Below the pieces are notes generated by a model. That model was not told the origin of the DNA and did not search any database. It saw only the letters and a list, made by a program, of their open reading frames with translations. Below are positions 6,805 through 7,206 of a DNA stretch of 7,206 bases, in pieces. The stretch spans positions 1 through 7,206 of the forward strand of contig JAWXBI010000034.1 of NCBI GenBank assembly GCA_034439915.1, given 5' to 3'. This DNA is from JADJLQ01 sp034439915. GTDB taxonomy: Bacteria > Bacteroidota > Bacteroidia > Chitinophagales > Saprospiraceae. Position numbers and translations under genes: made by a program. The first letter of the stretch is position 1. The number at the start of each line of letters is the position of its first letter.

Positions 6805-7206
6805 ATGAAAAGACAATACCTAACCTGGCTATTAGCCTTATTTACAATTCTTTCCATTTCAAATCTTTCTGCTCAATCCATTACCGGAAAAGTCAGCGCC
6901 CAATCCGATGCACAATCGCTGATCGGTGTTTCCATTTCTGTAAAGGGATCCACAGTAGGTACGATTACTGATGTGGATGGTAATTATGAAATTGCTGCAG
7001 GACCCAATGATGTCTTGATTTTTACTTATATAGGATATACCGCGATAGAAGAGTCGGTCAATGGCAGGTCCGTGATGGATGTATCCCTCGCTGAAGACGT
7101 AAAAACCCTTCAGGAAGTTATTGTGACCGGTTATGGAACCCAAATCAAACGCGATCTTACCGGTAACATTGCTAAAATCAAAGCCAGTGAATTTAAAGAC
7201 ATCCCC
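6805..7206 (+). CDS. Second SusC/RagA-family TonB-dependent receptor (N-terminal 134 residues, cut by window edge)
   Basis: The frame is open from the ATG at 6805 to the right edge. Residues 1-23 are a signal peptide ending NLSA before Gln24. Residues 25-97 form a carboxypeptidase-regulatory-like domain (SITGKVSA, SLIGVSISVKGSTVGTITD, DGNYEI, FTYIGY). EVIVTGYGTQIKRDLTG at 104-120 is the conserved TonB-box region and start of the plug in SusC-type receptors. The plug and barrel lie outside the window, so completeness is unknown. Compared with the first SusC protein, the domain order is the same but the sequence differs throughout: the TonB box is the VIVTGYG type here and VVTALG there, so it is a diverged paralogue rather than a recent copy. 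A SusD-like partner would be expected immediately downstream. The strong terminator upstream suggests its own promoter. Confidence 0.93.
   Translation, partial: MKRQYLTWLLALFTILSISNLSAQSITGKVSAQSDAQSLIGVSISVKGSTVGTITDVDGNYEIAAGPNDVLIFTYIGYTAIEESVNGRSVMDVSLAEDVKTLQEVIVTGYGTQIKRDLTGNIAKIKASEFKDIP

Noticed and set aside
1..7206. CRISPR array, insertion sequence, tRNA/rRNA, attachment site or phage genes
   Set aside because: No regularly spaced repeats, transposase motifs, paired terminal inverted repeats, tRNA cloverleaf or phage-like proteins were seen on either strand.

Overview
The window looks like a chromosomal segment of a Bacteroidota bacterium. The evidence is a SusC-like TonB-dependent transporter followed at once by a SusD-like lipoprotein, a third lipoprotein with a BT_3987-N/DUF1735-type domain, A-rich translation starts without a Shine-Dalgarno sequence, and very AT-rich intergenic DNA around genes of moderate GC. 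The genus cannot be told from the sequence; a marine or environmental relative (for example Saprospiria or Cytophagia) is only a guess.

Layout. The left edge (1-643, minus strand) holds the N-terminal 214 codons of a secreted MORN-repeat protein whose C-terminus lies outside the window. It is divergent from the main operon across a 183-bp AT-rich region (644-826) containing a small palindrome and a larger hairpin followed by a T-tract. The main operon runs on the plus strand: a SusC/RagA-type transporter (827-4033), a SusD-like_2 lipoprotein (4046-5506, 12-nt gap) and a DUF1735-type lipoprotein (5536-6477, 29-nt gap). It ends in a weak hairpin/T-tract (6508-6529) and then a strong 12-bp-stem intrinsic terminator (6584-6616). 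After 188 bp of AT-rich leader, a second SusC-type receptor starts at 6805 and runs off the right edge after 134 codons.

How the genes work together. The SusD-like lipoprotein should form the lid that captures a ligand over the SusC-like barrel, which imports it with TonB/ExbBD energy. The DUF1735-type lipoprotein is placed to be an accessory surface ligand-binding protein. No glycoside hydrolase, peptidase, sulfatase or SusR/ECF-sigma/anti-sigma regulator is visible, so the substrate cannot be assigned. The second SusC gene is separated by a strong terminator and probably begins an independent transcription unit, giving two uptake systems in tandem.

This is mostly ordinary Bacteroidota nutrient-uptake DNA. 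I see no clearly new system. The points worth a second look are the hairpin/T-tract in the leader of the first operon, the overlapping hairpins after the third gene, the tandem SusC arrangement, and the secreted MORN protein.
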